64,000 nucleotides of DNA from Herbiconiux sp. (GTDB lineage Bacteria; Actinomycetota; Actinomycetes; Actinomycetales; Microbacteriaceae). The stretch's first letter is position 1; each line of letters starts with the position of its first letter. Positions 16,827 to 25,142 of the stretch are shown piece by piece. The stretch spans positions 1-64,000 of the forward strand of contig NZ_JAHFUW010000007.1 in assembly GCF_023264855.1 (NCBI RefSeq), written 5' to 3'. The notes under the pieces are model-generated. The model did not search any database. It was not told where the DNA came from and saw only the letters and a list, made by a program, of their open reading frames with translations. The translations under genes and the position numbers were made by a program.

Positions 16827-19800
16827 TCAGGTGGTGGCAGGGGTCTTCGCGGGGGCGAAGATCGCGTCGAGGAGGGCCGAGGTCCAGTTGATGAGGGCGG
16901 CGTCGGCCAGGGGGGTACCCTCGACGATTGGCAGCGGGATCGAGACCGCGTTCGTCTGGGCGAAGTACTTCGAGCCGGGGTACATCCGCTGCAGGCGCAC
17001 CTGGATCGAATCGGCCAGGTCGGCCGGCGCCACACGCAGGTTCGAGCCCATGGCGACGACCTCGCTGAGTGAGGACTTCTGGGCCTGGCGGCGCAGGCGC
17101 GAGACCGCGATCAGGTTCGCGACCTCGGCAGGCGGCTCGCCGTACCGGTCGGTGAGCTCCTCGATCACGCGGTCGATCGAGTCGTCGGAAGCCGTCGGCG
17201 CCGAAGCGGTGGAGAGCTTCTGGTAGGCCTCGAGTCGCAGCCGCTCGCTGTCGACGTAGTCTTCGGGGATGTGCGCATCCACCGGCAGCTCGAGGCGCAG
17301 CTCGGTCTGCCCCTCCGCCACGTCGCCCCGGAAGCTGGAGACGGCCTCGCCGATCATCCGGAGGTAGAGGTCGAAGCCCACCCCCGCGATGTGCCCGGCC
17401 TGCTCGCCGCCGAGCAGGTTGCCGGCGCCGCGGATCTCGAGGTCTTTCAGCGCCACCTGGATGCCCGAACCGAGCTCGTTGTTGGCCGCCAGCGCCGACA
17501 GCCGGTCGTTCGCCGTCTCGGACAGCGGCTTGTGCTCGTCGAACAGCAGGTACGCGTAGGCGCGCTCGCGCCCGCGGCCGACGCGCCCGCGCAGCTGGTG
17601 GAGCTGCGACAGACCGTACTTGTCGGCCCGGTCCACGATCAGCGTGTTCGCGTTCGCGATGTCGATACCGGTCTCGATGATCGTGGTCGACACGAGCACG
17701 TCGAACTTGCGCTCCCAGAAGTCGACGATCACCTGCTCCAGTACGTGCTCGTTCATCTGCCCGTGCGCCACGGCCACCCGCGCCTCGGGCACGAGCTCGG
17801 CCAGCTGAGCGGCCACCTTGTTGATCGACGACACGCGGTTGTGCACGAAGAACACCTGGCCCTCGCGCAACAGTTCGCGCCGGATGGCGGCCGAGACCTG
17901 TTTGTCGGAGTACGGGCCCACGAAGGTGAGGATCGGATGCCGGTCTTCCGGCGGCGTCGCGAGCGTCGACATCTCGCGGATGCCAGTGACCGCCATCTCG
18001 AGCGTGCGCGGGATGGGCGTGGCGCTCATCGCGAGGATGTCGACGTTGGTCTTGAGCTTCTTCAGCTGGTCTTTGTGCTCCACCCCGAAGCGCTGCTCCT
18101 CGTCGATGATGAGCAGCCCCAGGTCTTTGAAGGCGATGTTGTCGCTCAGGATGCGATGGGTCGCGATTACGATGTCGACCGTGCCGTCGGCCAGCCCCGC
18201 GATGGTCTCCTTCATCTCCTTCTCGCTCTGGAAGCGGCTGAGCGCCTTCAGGTGCACCGGGAAGCCGGCGAAGCGCTCGGCGAAGGTCTCCATGTGCTGA
18301 CGCACGAGCAGCGTGGTCGGAACCAGCATCGCGACCTGCTTGCCGTCCTGAACCGCTTTGAACGCGGCCCGGATGGCGATCTCGGTCTTGCCGAAGCCCA
18401 CGTCGCCCGAGAGCAGCCGGTCCATCGGGATCGGCCGCTCCATGTCGGCCTTCACCTCGTCGATCACGGTGAGCTGGTCGGGCGTCTCCTGGAACGGGAA
18501 CGACTCCTCCAGCTCGTGCTGCCACGGGGTGTCGGGACCGAACGCGTGCCCTTTCGACGCCATCCGCGCCGAGTAGAGCTTCACGAGCTCGACCGCGATG
18601 TCGCGCACGGCCTTGCGGGCCTTGCTCTTCGCACCGGCCCAGTCGCTGCCGCCCATCTTGCTGAGGCCCGGAGCCTCGCCGCCGACGTAGCGCGAGAGCA
18701 GGTCGAGCTGGTCGGTGGGCACGTAGAGCTTGTCGCCCGGGTAGCCGCGCTTGCTCGGCGCGTACTCGATCACGAGGTACTCGCGCGTGGTCTTCACCGC
18801 GTTGCGGCCACCGGATGACACCTCCCGCTGCGTCAGCTCGAGGAACTTGCCGATGCCGTGGGTCTGGTGCACCACGAAGTCGCCGGTCTTCAGCTGCAGC
18901 GGGTCGACCACGTTCTTTCGGCGGCTGGCGAGCTTCTTCACCTGGCGGGTGTCGTAGCCGACCGTGCGGCCGTAGAACTCGGTCTCGCCGATCAGTGCGA
19001 GCTTCAGTTCGGGCAGCTCGAAGCCGTGCTCGACGGCGGCCTTCAGCAGATAGGCGACACCGGTGTCGGGTTCGGCCGGGAAGTCGTCGACCATGCGGCC
19101 GGGCACCTCGCGCTCGGCGAGCACATCGGCCGCGCGCTCGACCAGCCCCTGCCCCTTCGCGGCGACCGCGACGACCCAGCCGTCGGCGAGACGCGAGGCG
19201 ACGTGCTGGATGGCACCCTCGGCGTTGCCCTGGAAGCTCGGCACCGCATCGGCGGCGATGCGCAGCGTGAGGTGCTCTTCGAGCTCGCGGTGCTCAGGCA
19301 GGATCTGCTCGTCGGAGGGGCCCTGCTGGAACTCGCTGAACGTCCACCAGGCGCGGCCGGTGCCGGCGGCGTGGCGGAGCGCGTTCAGGGTGATGAACTC
19401 GCCCGAAGCCAGGTCGATCGGGGCCTCGGCCCCGGCGGTGGCGGCCGTCCAGGCGGCGGCGAGGAACTCGCGGTTCGTCTCGGAGAGGTTCAGCGCCCGG
19501 GTGGCGACGCGCTCGGGGCCTACGACGGCGACCGCCGCGCCCTTCGGCAGGTAGTGCGCGACCGTCACGAGCTCGTCGAGCAGCGCGGGCGCCAGCGACT
19601 CCATGCCCTCGACCGGGATGCCCTCCGCGATCTTCTCGAGCATGCCCGAGAGGCTCGGGAACTCGTGCTGCATCTCGCGGGCACGCTGCCGCACGGCGTC
19701 GTCGAGCAGCAGTTCGCGGCTGGGCGGAAGGCTCACGCTGCCCACCGCATCGGGCAGCGAACGCTGGTCGGCCACCGAGAACGCACGGATCTCGTCGACC

Positions 19801-20438
19801 TCGTCGCCGAAGAAGTCGACGCGATACGGATGCTCCGCCACGGGCGGGAACACGTCGAGGATGCCGCCGCGCACGGCGTACTCGCCCCGCCGGGTGACCA
19901 TGTCGACGCGCGAGTACGCGAGTTCGACCAGCTGCAGCGACAGCGCCGAGAGGTCGAAACCGCGGGCGCCCTTCTGCAGCACGATCGGCTCGAGGTCGGC
20001 GAGGTTCGCGGCCAGCGGCTGCAGAGCGGCGCGCACCGAGGCGACGACCACCATGGGCGCGGGGTTCTCCCCGCTGTCACGAGCGCGCTGCCACAGCACG
20101 AGCCGGCGCAGCGCCTCGATGCGCTTGCCGACGATCTCGGCGCTCGGACTGAGCCGCTCGTGCGGCAGGGTCTCCCACGCGGGGAACTCGACGATGTCGG
20201 TGTTCGGGGCGAAGCATCCGAGGGCCTCGCGCAGCTTCTCCGACTCACGCCCGGTCGCCGTGACGATCATCATCACAGCGGGCAGGTCGCGTTCGACACG
20301 ACGCGCCAGCAGCGCAGCCAGGAACGGTGCCCGGATGCCCTCGGGCAGTGAGAAGTCGCTGTCACGCCCGGCGTTCGCCAGGGCTTTCTCGAACGTCGAG
20401 GCGCGCGCGAGTACGTCGATAATTCCCTGGAGAGTCAC
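16827..20438 (-). CDS. mfd: Transcription-repair coupling factor Mfd
   Basis: This 1203-residue translocase removes RNA polymerase stalled at lesions and recruits UvrA. Domain order is complete: a UvrB-like N-terminal module (to about residue 450, with VEFPAWETLPHERLSP and RGGILDVFPP), the RNA-polymerase-interacting domain (KTGDFVVHQTHGIGKFLEL, near 490-560), and the helicase core. The core shows Walker A GDVGFGKTEIA, DEEQ box LLIIDEEQRFGVEHK, SATPIPRT and STTIIETGIDI. The RG translocation region LHQLRGRVGRGRERAYAYL and the TRCF C-terminal domain (ELRLELPVDAHIPEDYV) follow. It starts at GTG 20438. It shares strand with pth and rplY upstream. Confidence 0.98.
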   Translation of the reverse strand: MTLQGIIDVLARASTFEKALANAGRDSDFSLPEGIRAPFLAALLARRVERDLPAVMMIVTATGRESEKLREALGCFAPNTDIVEFPAWETLPHERLSPSAEIVGKRIEALRRLVLWQRARDSGENPAPMVVVASVRAALQPLAANLADLEPIVLQKGARGFDLSALSLQLVELAYSRVDMVTRRGEYAVRGGILDVFPPVAEHPYRVDFFGDEVDEIRAFSVADQRSLPDAVGSVSLPPSRELLLDDAVRQRAREMQHEFPSLSGMLEKIAEGIPVEGMESLAPALLDELVTVAHYLPKGAAVAVVGPERVATRALNLSETNREFLAAAWTAATAGAEAPIDLASGEFITLNALRHAAGTGRAWWTFSEFQQGPSDEQILPEHRELEEHLTLRIAADAVPSFQGNAEGAIQHVASRLADGWVVAVAAKGQGLVERAADVLAEREVPGRMVDDFPAEPDTGVAYLLKAAVEHGFELPELKLALIGETEFYGRTVGYDTRQVKKLASRRKNVVDPLQLKTGDFVVHQTHGIGKFLELTQREVSSGGRNAVKTTREYLVIEYAPSKRGYPGDKLYVPTDQLDLLSRYVGGEAPGLSKMGGSDWAGAKSKARKAVRDIAVELVKLYSARMASKGHAFGPDTPWQHELEESFPFQETPDQLTVIDEVKADMERPIPMDRLLSGDVGFGKTEIAIRAAFKAVQDGKQVAMLVPTTLLVRQHMETFAERFAGFPVHLKALSRFQSEKEMKETIAGLADGTVDIVIATHRILSDNIAFKDLGLLIIDEEQRFGVEHKDQLKKLKTNVDILAMSATPIPRTLEMAVTGIREMSTLATPPEDRHPILTFVGPYSDKQVSAAIRRELLREGQVFFVHNRVSSINKVAAQLAELVPEARVAVAHGQMNEHVLEQVIVDFWERKFDVLVSTTIIETGIDIANANTLIVDRADKYGLSQLHQLRGRVGRGRERAYAYLLFDEHKPLSETANDRLSALAANNELGSGIQVALKDLEIRGAGNLLGGEQAGHIAGVGFDLYLRMIGEAVSSFRGDVAEGQTELRLELPVDAHIPEDYVDSERLRLEAYQKLSTASAPTASDDSIDRVIEELTDRYGEPPAEVANLIAVSRLRRQAQKSSLSEVVAMGSNLRVAPADLADSIQVRLQRMYPGSKYFAQTNAVSIPLPIVEGTPLADAALINWTSALLDAIFAPAKTPATT

Positions 20439-20505
20439 CCCCTGAGTTTACGCGGACCCTCCGACATCCGGTCGCTCGCACGATTCCCGGGCGGACGGAC
20501 GCCAC

Positions 20506-21090
20506 TCAGGCCGTGTGCACCTTGAGCTGGGCGGCCGTGAGGCCCGAGGCGGCGATCAGCTCGACCGCGTCGGCCGCGTCGACGATCAGGTTGGGCAGGG
20601 TGTCGCGCTCGACCGAGGAGAAGTTCTGCAGCACGAAGTCGGCGGCCTGCATGCGGCCGGGCGGGCGGCCGATACCGACGCGCACCCGGACGAAGTCGGC
20701 CGATCCGGTGGCCCGGATGATGTCGCGCAGGCCGTTGTGACCGCCGTGCCCGCCACCCTGCTTGAGCTTCAGGGTGTCGAACGGGATGTCGAGCTCGTCG
20801 TGCACCACGATCAGGCGCTCGGGCGGGATCCCGTAGAACTTCAGGAGGCCGTTGACCGGACCTCCCGAGACGTTCATGTAGGTGTTCGGGTTCGCCACGA
20901 CGAAACGCGGGCCACCGGGGACGGTGCGTCCCTCGGCGACCCGCGCGTTCGTCTTGTGCGACTTGAACGCGGCGCGCATCCGGTCGGCCAGCTCAGCCGT
21001 GACCATCTGGCCCACGTTGTGCCGGTTGGCCGCGTAGCCGGGCCCGGGGTTTCCGAGCCCGACCACGAGCCACGCATCGGTGTCGCTCAC
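20506..21090 (-). CDS. pth: Peptidyl-tRNA hydrolase
   Basis: This enzyme (194 residues) releases peptides from prematurely dissociated peptidyl-tRNA. Family motifs: [23 protein letters not shown] holds the N-G-N-P region and the catalytic His in [48 protein letters not shown] and [13 protein letters not shown] are also intact. The start is GTG 21090. It lies directly downstream of rplY (44-base gap), the usual ctc-pth pairing in Gram-positive genomes, so both serve translation and are probably co-transcribed. Confidence 0.97.
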   Translation of the reverse strand: MSDTDAWLVVGLGNPGPGYAANRHNVGQMVTAELADRMRAAFKSHKTNARVAEGRTVPGGPRFVVANPNTYMNVSGGPVNGLLKFYGIPPERLIVVHDELDIPFDTLKLKQGGGHGGHNGLRDIIRATGSADFVRVRVGIGRPPGRMQAADFVLQNFSSVERDTLPNLIVDAADAVELIAASGLTAAQLKVHTA

Positions 21091-21134
21091 GTTCGAAGGG
21101 GTTCGTCGCAGCAGTGCGAGAAGGCGCAGGGCGC

Positions 21135-21746
21135 TTACTCGGCGTCGGGGGCGGGGCTGACGGACTCGGCCGCACCCTCGCCCTCGGCGGGCTCGTCGTC
21201 GGTCTCCTCGGCGGGGATGGAGATACCGACGATGACGGTCTCCTCGTCGCTGATGAGGGTCGCGCCGGCGGGCAGCACGATGTCGGAGGCGTGCACCAGG
21301 GAGCCGTCTTCCAGGCCCTCGATCGAGACGGTGACGTTCTCGGGGATGTGGGTGGCCTCGACCTCGAGCAGCACGGTGTTGGCGTCCTGCGTGGCGATGG
21401 TGCCGGGAGCGGACTCGCCCTCGAGGTGCACGTTGACCTCGACCTGAACCTTCTCACCCTTGCGGATGACGATGAGGTCGATGTGCTCGATGACCTGGAG
21501 CACGGGGTCTTTCTGCACGTCCTTCACCAGGGCGAGCGACTCGACGCCGTCGATGGTGAGCTCGAGCACCTGGTTCGACTTGCGCAGGATCAGCGCGGTC
21601 TGGTGGCCGGGAAGGGTGATGTGCTGCGGCTCGGTGCCGTGACCGTAGATGACGGCGGGGATCTTGCCGGCTGCGCGCGTGCGGCGGGCGAAGCCCTTGC
21701 CGAACTGGGTGCGGGTCTCCGCGGTGATCTTGGTGTCGTCGCTCAT
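21135..21746 (-). CDS. rplY: 50S ribosomal protein L25/general stress protein Ctc
   Basis: This is a 203-residue two-domain L25 of the Ctc/TL5 type that binds 5S rRNA. The N-terminal L25 domain includes [25 protein letters not shown], and the C-terminal beta domain includes [26 protein letters not shown]. An acidic Glu/Asp/Ala-rich tail ([17 protein letters not shown]) is common in actinobacterial versions. The start is ATG 21746. It is the first gene of the rplY-pth pair and is divergent from gnd across a 258-base gap with no other gene visible. Confidence 0.97.
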   Translation of the reverse strand: MSDDTKITAETRTQFGKGFARRTRAAGKIPAVIYGHGTEPQHITLPGHQTALILRKSNQVLELTIDGVESLALVKDVQKDPVLQVIEHIDLIVIRKGEKVQVEVNVHLEGESAPGTIATQDANTVLLEVEATHIPENVTVSIEGLEDGSLVHASDIVLPAGATLISDEETVIVGISIPAEETDDEPAEGEGAAESVSPAPDAE

Positions 21747-22004
21747 GGTTGTACTCCTCGTGCGAGCCGTTCGGCCCGCTGTAGTCGACGAGCGCTGGGC
21801 CCGCCTGATGTGTGATTTTCAACTCGACCGCGTGAAGCGAGAGGAAAGACGTATTAAGGCCCAGTCCACCGCGTCGATAACGGATGCTCGCGGTTGCGTG
21901 TGCATCCCTCGCCGAAGTTCAGTCACCAAGCCTAGCGCATCCGCTCGTGCGCATACCCGCTCTACTACGCTGGAAGGGTTCGCCATCTACGAGGAGCCGC
22001 ACGC

Positions 22005-23462
22005 ATGTCAACGCCAGAAGGAACCGCCAACATCGGAGTCGTCGGAATGGCGGTGATGGGCTCCAACCTCGCCCGCAACCTGGCCAGCCGTGAGGGCAAC
22101 ACCGTCGCCGTCTACAACCGCTCGCCCGAGCGCACCCGCAAGCTCGTGTCCGAGCATCCGGAAGCCGGCTTCGTGGCCTCCGAGTCGGTCGACGACTTCG
22201 TGGCCTCGCTCAGCAAGCCGCGCACGGCGATCATCATGGTGCAGGCCGGTGCCGGCACGGATGCGGTCATCTCCGAGCTCGCGGCCCGTTTCGAGCCCGG
22301 CGACATCATCGTCGACGGCGGCAACGCGAACTTCCACGACACCATCCGCCGGGAGAAGGACGTCTCGGCCACCGGCATCCACTTCGTCGGCACCGGCATC
22401 TCCGGCGGCGAGGAGGGCGCGCTGAACGGGCCGTCGATCATGCCCGGCGGTACCGTCGAGGCATACAAGACCCTCGGGCCGATCCTCTCCTCGATCGCCG
22501 CCGTGGCCGAGGGCGAGCCGTGCGTCACGCACATCGGCACCGACGGCGCCGGGCACTTCGTGAAGATGGTGCACAACGGCATCGAGTACGCCGACATGCA
22601 GCTCATCGCCGAGGCCTACGACCTGCTGCGCACCGTGACCAAGCGCGAGCCGGCCGAGCTGGCCGAGGTGTTCACGGCGTGGAACTCGGGCGACCTCGAG
22701 TCGTACCTGATCGAGATCACGGCCGAGATCCTCACGCAGGTGGATGCGGAAACCGGCAAGCCGTTCGTCGACGTGGTGCTCGACCAGGCCGGCGCGAAGG
22801 GCACCGGTTCGTGGACCGTGCAGAACGCGCTCGACCTCGGCGTGCCGGTGGGGGGCATCGCGGAGGCCGTGTTCGCCCGCTCACTGTCGTCCAAGCCCGC
22901 TCAGCGCGCTGCGGTGCAGTCGACGATCACGTCGCGGCCGTCGGTGGTAGAGGTGGACGTGGACTCGTTCGCCGACGACATCCGTGCCGCCCTCTACGCC
23001 TCGAAGGTGGTCGCCTACGCCCAGGGCTTCGACGAGATCATCGCCGGTGCCGAGCAGTACGGCTGGGAGATCGACAAGGGCGCGGTGGCGAAGATCTGGC
23101 GCGCCGGATGCATCATCCGTGCGCAGTTCCTGAACCGCATCGTCGAGGCGTACGAGAACAACCCCTCGCTCGCCACGCTGCTGGAAGACCCGTACTTCGC
23201 CAAGGCCGTCGCCGACGGCGAGGCCGCCTGGCGCCGCGTGGTGTCGACAGCCGCGCTCTCCGGCGTGCCGGTTCCCGGCTTCGGTGCGGCGCTGTCGTAC
23301 TACGACTCGCTCGCCTCGGTGCGGCTGCCCGCCGCCCTCGTGCAGGGCCAGCGCGACTTCTTCGGGGCGCACACGTACAAGCGGGTGGATCGCGAGGGGA
23401 CGTTCCACACGCTGTGGTCGGGCGACCGCACGGAGATCGAGTCGGAGCCGTCGACGCACTGA
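22005..23462 (+). CDS. gnd: NADP-dependent 6-phosphogluconate dehydrogenase (decarboxylating)
   Basis: This oxidative pentose phosphate enzyme (485 residues) converts 6-phosphogluconate to ribulose 5-phosphate, CO2 and NADPH. The Rossmann motif GVVGMAVMGSNLARNLA and the NADP-preferring NRSPERTRKL lie at the N-terminus. The catalytic block GISGGEEGALNGPSIMPGG, the catalytic lysine in HFVKMVHNGIEYADMQ and the signature GTGSWTVQNALDLGVPV are all present. The C-terminal tail for dimer contact (SYYDSLASVRLPAALVQGQRDFFGAHTYKRVDREGTFH) is intact. GAGGAG precedes the ATG. The first 154-base structured repeat begins five bases past the stop codon. Confidence 0.98.
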   Translation: MSTPEGTANIGVVGMAVMGSNLARNLASREGNTVAVYNRSPERTRKLVSEHPEAGFVASESVDDFVASLSKPRTAIIMVQAGAGTDAVISELAARFEPGDIIVDGGNANFHDTIRREKDVSATGIHFVGTGISGGEEGALNGPSIMPGGTVEAYKTLGPILSSIAAVAEGEPCVTHIGTDGAGHFVKMVHNGIEYADMQLIAEAYDLLRTVTKREPAELAEVFTAWNSGDLESYLIEITAEILTQVDAETGKPFVDVVLDQAGAKGTGSWTVQNALDLGVPVGGIAEAVFARSLSSKPAQRAAVQSTITSRPSVVEVDVDSFADDIRAALYASKVVAYAQGFDEIIAGAEQYGWEIDKGAVAKIWRAGCIIRAQFLNRIVEAYENNPSLATLLEDPYFAKAVADGEAAWRRVVSTAALSGVPVPGFGAALSYYDSLASVRLPAALVQGQRDFFGAHTYKRVDREGTFHTLWSGDRTEIESEPSTH

Positions 23463-23466
23463 TTTA

Positions 23467-23620
23467 TTGCCGGTCGCGCCGGGCTTCGCTCGGCGTGACC
23501 GGGCTGCGCCGGTCCCTGCCCGGCGCAGCGCGACATGTGAGCGCGCGGTCGACGGGCGCGGGCTTCGCTCGCACCCGTCGGCCACACGCTCACCTTGGGT
23601 CGTCGAGTACGGCCTGAGAC
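23467..23620. repeat. Structured 154-base intergenic repeat, copy 1
   Basis: This stretch aligns without gaps to 43307-43460 at about 91% identity (14 differences). It contains three predicted hairpins: one at 23471-23499 with loop CTTCG, one built on CTGCGCCGG/CCGGCGCAG, and a third (GTGAGCG...CGCTCAC enclosing CGACGGG...CCCGTCG, loop CTTCG). Differences from copy 2 mostly preserve pairing. It fills the gap between gnd and the convergent serine hydrolase gene. No similarity to a known family is claimed. Confidence 0.9.
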
Positions 23621-23642
23621 TTCGGGTCTCGCTCGGTGGTTG

Positions 23643-24842
23643 CTAGCGGATGCTGGTCATCAGGGGTTCCCAGAAGAAGGCGAAGTCGTCGGTGGGGGCT
23701 CCCAGCTCGTGCTGGGTGAAGACTGCGGCTGCGAGGTCGCGGGCGGGGTCGACGTAGGCGCTCGTGCCGGTGCCTCCGGCCCAGCCCCAGCGGCCCGCGG
23801 AGCGCCAGGGCTCCGAGGCGAGGGCTACCGAGCGGAAGGCTTCGCCCTCGGGGCTCGCGCCCTTCGGCGGGAGGAGGTCTACGCCGGTCTGCCAGCCCCA
23901 GCCATAGCCGGGGCCGCCCATGTCGTCCAGGCCGGGGCGCTGGGCGTCGGTGAGGTGGTCGCTGGTCAGGCTGAGTCGCTGCTCGAAGGTGAGCAGTTCG
24001 TCGTCGGCGACGGCGGTGAGGAAGCGCAGGAAGTCGGGCAGCGACGAGACGAGGCCGCCTCGGAGGGATTCCATCCGGGGCGGATGTTCGAAGGCCGCGA
24101 CGACCTCGTGGGCGACCTCGAGGCCCGCCTGCCCGTCGGCGGAGTCGGCACGCTCGCGCAGACGGAAGGCGGTGGGCAGGGGCTCCTTGGCGGAGAAACC
24201 CATCGACTCCAGGCCGAGGGGCCGAGCGATCCGGTCGTCGACGAGCTCACCGAGGGTTCCGCCGGTGGCTCGGGCGAGAAGGATCGACAGCACGTCGGCG
24301 GCGGTGTCGTACGCGAAACGGTCACCGGGCTGACGGGCGAGCGGCAGCGCGCCGAGGCGCTGCGCGAACTCGTCGGGGGTGACCTGCGCGGGCACCACCC
24401 CGGTGGCGACACCGCGCTCGGTCATGGCTCGGGTGAGCGGTGTCTCCGGGAAGGGGAAGGCGAAGCCGGCGGTCATCGTGAGCAGGTCGCGGACGGTGAT
24501 CGAGCGGTCAGCGGCGACCGTCTCGGTGAGCGGCGCATCCGGAGCCACCAGCACCCTCGGATCGGCGAACTCGGGGAGCCAGCGCTCGATGGGGTCGTCG
24601 AGCGCGAACACGCCCTCGTCGAGCAGGAGGGTGGACAGCGCGCCGGCGACGAGCTTGCCGAGCGAAGCGATGCGGAACGGCGTGTCGGCGCGCATCGGCG
24701 GTGCATCCGCCTCGAACGCGTAGCGACCAGTTGCAAAGAACTCGGTGCGACCGCGATGGCGGATACCCGCCACCACACCCGGCGCGTAGCCGTCGGCCAC
24801 CGTCTGCTCGAGCGAACGCCAGACCTCGTCGAATACCGTCAT
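23643..24842 (-). CDS. Serine hydrolase of the beta-lactamase/class C (EstB-like) family
   Basis: This is a 399-residue serine hydrolase with the penicillin-recognising fold. The nucleophile motif SxxK is SLGK in FRIASLGKLVAGALSTLLL (near residue 62). The second motif YxN is represented by FAYDTAADVLSILLARATG, with Tyr present and Thr/Ala where Asn/Ser is common. A C-terminal WGWAGGTGTSAYVDP block stands in the HxG/KTG position. Substitutions in the last two motifs fit an esterase or peptidase better than a beta-lactamase. There is no signal peptide, so it is cytoplasmic. ATG 24842 is chosen over upstream in-frame codons because the family starts about 10 residues before VWRSLEQTVADGYAPGVVAGI. 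It stands alone, convergent to gnd. Confidence 0.88.
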   Translation of the reverse strand: MTVFDEVWRSLEQTVADGYAPGVVAGIRHRGRTEFFATGRYAFEADAPPMRADTPFRIASLGKLVAGALSTLLLDEGVFALDDPIERWLPEFADPRVLVAPDAPLTETVAADRSITVRDLLTMTAGFAFPFPETPLTRAMTERGVATGVVPAQVTPDEFAQRLGALPLARQPGDRFAYDTAADVLSILLARATGGTLGELVDDRIARPLGLESMGFSAKEPLPTAFRLRERADSADGQAGLEVAHEVVAAFEHPPRMESLRGGLVSSLPDFLRFLTAVADDELLTFEQRLSLTSDHLTDAQRPGLDDMGGPGYGWGWQTGVDLLPPKGASPEGEAFRSVALASEPWRSAGRWGWAGGTGTSAYVDPARDLAAAVFTQHELGAPTDDFAFFWEPLMTSIR

Positions 24843-24872
24843 GCGAACACTGTGCGCCCTCGGCCACCTCAG

Positions 24873-25060
24873 CGCCACCCCCGCGCGTCACACCCATCCG
24901 CTCGCGCCGCCACCCACCCACGCCGACGCCACCCGCGCGCCACACCCACCCGCTCGCGCCGACGCCCACCCATCCACGCCGACGCCACCCGCGCGCCACA
25001 CCCACCCGCTCGCGCCGCCACCCAGCCACACCGACGCCACCCGCCCGGGCCACCGTCATT
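24873..25060. repeat. Tandem repeat, about 54 bases x 3.5 copies
   Basis: Units start at 24873, 24927, 24983 and 25035 (lengths 54, 56, 52 and a decayed partial). Each contains CGCCACCCGCGCG, a CACACCCACCCGCTCGCGCC-like core, and ends in CACGCCGA. It fills most of the 300-base gap between smc and the serine hydrolase. The open frames across it are Pro/His/Ala-rich and low-complexity, without a ribosome binding site, so I treat the stretch as non-coding. Confidence 0.8.
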
Positions 25061-25142
25061 CACTCGGGCCGCCACGACCCTCTCGCACAGCCACCACTCG
25101 CGCCCCTTCCCCTTCAGGGTCTGGTCAGCGGTGAGCGCGGGC

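Noticed and set aside
24873-25060. Tandem repeat considered as a CRISPR array
   Set aside because: Units follow each other directly with no unique spacers, and no cas genes are present.
24841-25134. Pro/His-rich 97-codon frame in the smc-hydrolase gap
   Set aside because: It arises from the 54-base tandem repeat, starts at the very start codon region of the opposite-strand hydrolase, and shows no conserved features.
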